Positions 5,965 to 6,288 of a DNA stretch of 6,288 bases are shown here, piece by piece (the first letter of the stretch is position 1; the number at the start of each line of letters is the position of its first letter). This DNA comes from Cocleimonas sp. (GTDB taxonomy: Bacteria > Pseudomonadota > Gammaproteobacteria > Thiotrichales > Thiotrichaceae): positions 1-6,288 of the forward strand of contig JAGLDT010000314.1 in the NCBI GenBank assembly GCA_023145485.1, given 5' to 3'. Under the pieces are notes generated by a model that ran no database searches, was not told where the DNA came from, and saw only the letters and a program-made list of their open reading frames with translations. The position numbers and the translations under genes were made by a program.

Positions 5965-6288
5965 TGTTTCCCCTAACGGATAATCTTTAAAGCAGGCGAT
6001 TGTACTACAAAATAGTAAAAGTAAGGACTTAGGATTTAATAAGCTACAAAACTTAATGTATATCTCAAAAGGCATATATAGTTTTTCAGATAACTAATTT
6101 CCAAAGGCTTCTCAGCAGGTTATGGAAAATTCCTTGCGCATTTTACTCATAACACAAAGTACTTTAGAAGTTTGAAAAGCAATGCTAGGCACAGTACATG
6201 AGTAGATGGATGAGAAAAGCCGACTTAAACCATAGGTTTCCTCTCCTTATTTAGTCATTGTTATCGCATTGCCCGCAATAATAATAAT
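5965..6288. other. Upstream region of fabZ with no convincing gene
   Basis: In many proteobacteria lpxD directly precedes fabZ, but none of this stretch reads as LpxD. All three minus-strand frames entering from the right edge stop by 6247, so at most a few terminal codons of another gene are present. It holds a candidate fabZ promoter (6075-6104), a 13-nt palindrome (AAACC-ATA-GGTTT, 6227-6239) and a good ribosome binding site followed by a two-codon ORF on the minus strand. No tRNA or known riboswitch was recognised. Confidence 0.55.
6075..6104 (-). promoter_or_regulatory. Candidate sigma-70 promoter for fabZ-lpxA-lpxB
   Basis: Read on the minus strand, TTGGAA (6104-6099) is a four-of-six -35 match and TATATA (6080-6075) a four-of-six -10 match, with an 18-nt spacer. 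Transcription would start about 105 nt before the fabZ ATG. It is the best-placed pair in the fabZ upstream region, but an AT-rich background produces such boxes by chance. Confidence 0.35.

Noticed and set aside
5965..6075. In-frame upstream extension of fabZ by 37 residues.
   Set aside because: Not FabZ-like, and a good AGGGG ribosome binding site marks the ATG at 5964.
6172..6254. + strand TTGAAA with a 17-nt spacer to TACATG, followed by an 18-codon ORF from the ATG at 6198.
   Set aside because: The -10 matches only three of six bases, there is no ribosome binding site before the ATG, and the peptide is unremarkable.
6247..6288. Minus-strand open frame entering from the right edge and ending in TAA at 6249-6247.
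   Set aside because: Thirteen codons including four Ile from an ATT repeat; no similarity to the end of LpxD or another known protein, and it could be chance.
1..6288. CRISPR array, insertion sequence, tRNA or rRNA genes, toxin-antitoxin or defence genes.
   Set aside because: No repeated spacer units, transposase motifs, terminal repeats, cloverleaf or ribosomal signatures were seen on either strand.

Overview
The window is AT-rich chromosomal DNA from a Gram-negative bacterium, most likely a low-GC gammaproteobacterium, with a betaproteobacterium as the weaker alternative. This rests on a complete fabZ-lpxA-lpxB lipid A block and a gammaproteobacterial-style BioB. LpxA carries some features common in betaproteobacterial homologues (an FNTGT loop where E. 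coli has HRGT). I cannot name a genus. Five protein genes are well supported, and none of the window looks like a phage, an insertion sequence or a CRISPR locus.

Left part (1-1616, + strand): a very GC-rich hairpin terminator (45-84) closes whatever lies upstream. After a leader with a perfect TATAAT comes a small three-helix membrane protein of unknown function (239-625). It overlaps the start of bioB (600-1616) by 26 nt, so the two are probably co-transcribed and translationally coupled. BioB has every cluster ligand known from E. coli.

Middle (1779-3611, + strand): a 610-residue exported protein with a glycoside hydrolase 123-like (DUF4091) catalytic region and an intact Asp-Glu pair. It stands alone behind a 162-nt gap and is the only clearly accessory-looking gene here. 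Its 3' end overlaps the 3' end of lpxB by 15 nt in convergent orientation.

Right part (3597-5964, - strand, read right to left): fabZ, lpxA and lpxB in a tightly packed operon (28-nt overlap, then an 8-nt gap). FabZ dehydrates 3-hydroxyacyl-ACP for fatty acid elongation. LpxA diverts 3-hydroxyacyl-ACP to UDP-GlcNAc to begin lipid A synthesis. LpxB condenses UDP-2,3-diacylglucosamine with lipid X into the disaccharide. The usual left-hand partner lpxD is not directly upstream. Instead there are about 320 nt with no convincing gene (5965-6288), holding a candidate promoter and a start-stop mini-ORF. LpxA has Met at the hydrocarbon-ruler position, which predicts a short (about C10) primary 3-hydroxyacyl chain.

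I see no evidence for a new multi-gene system. The best leads are the exported GH123-like protein, the LpxA ruler residue, and the unknown membrane protein coupled to bioB.
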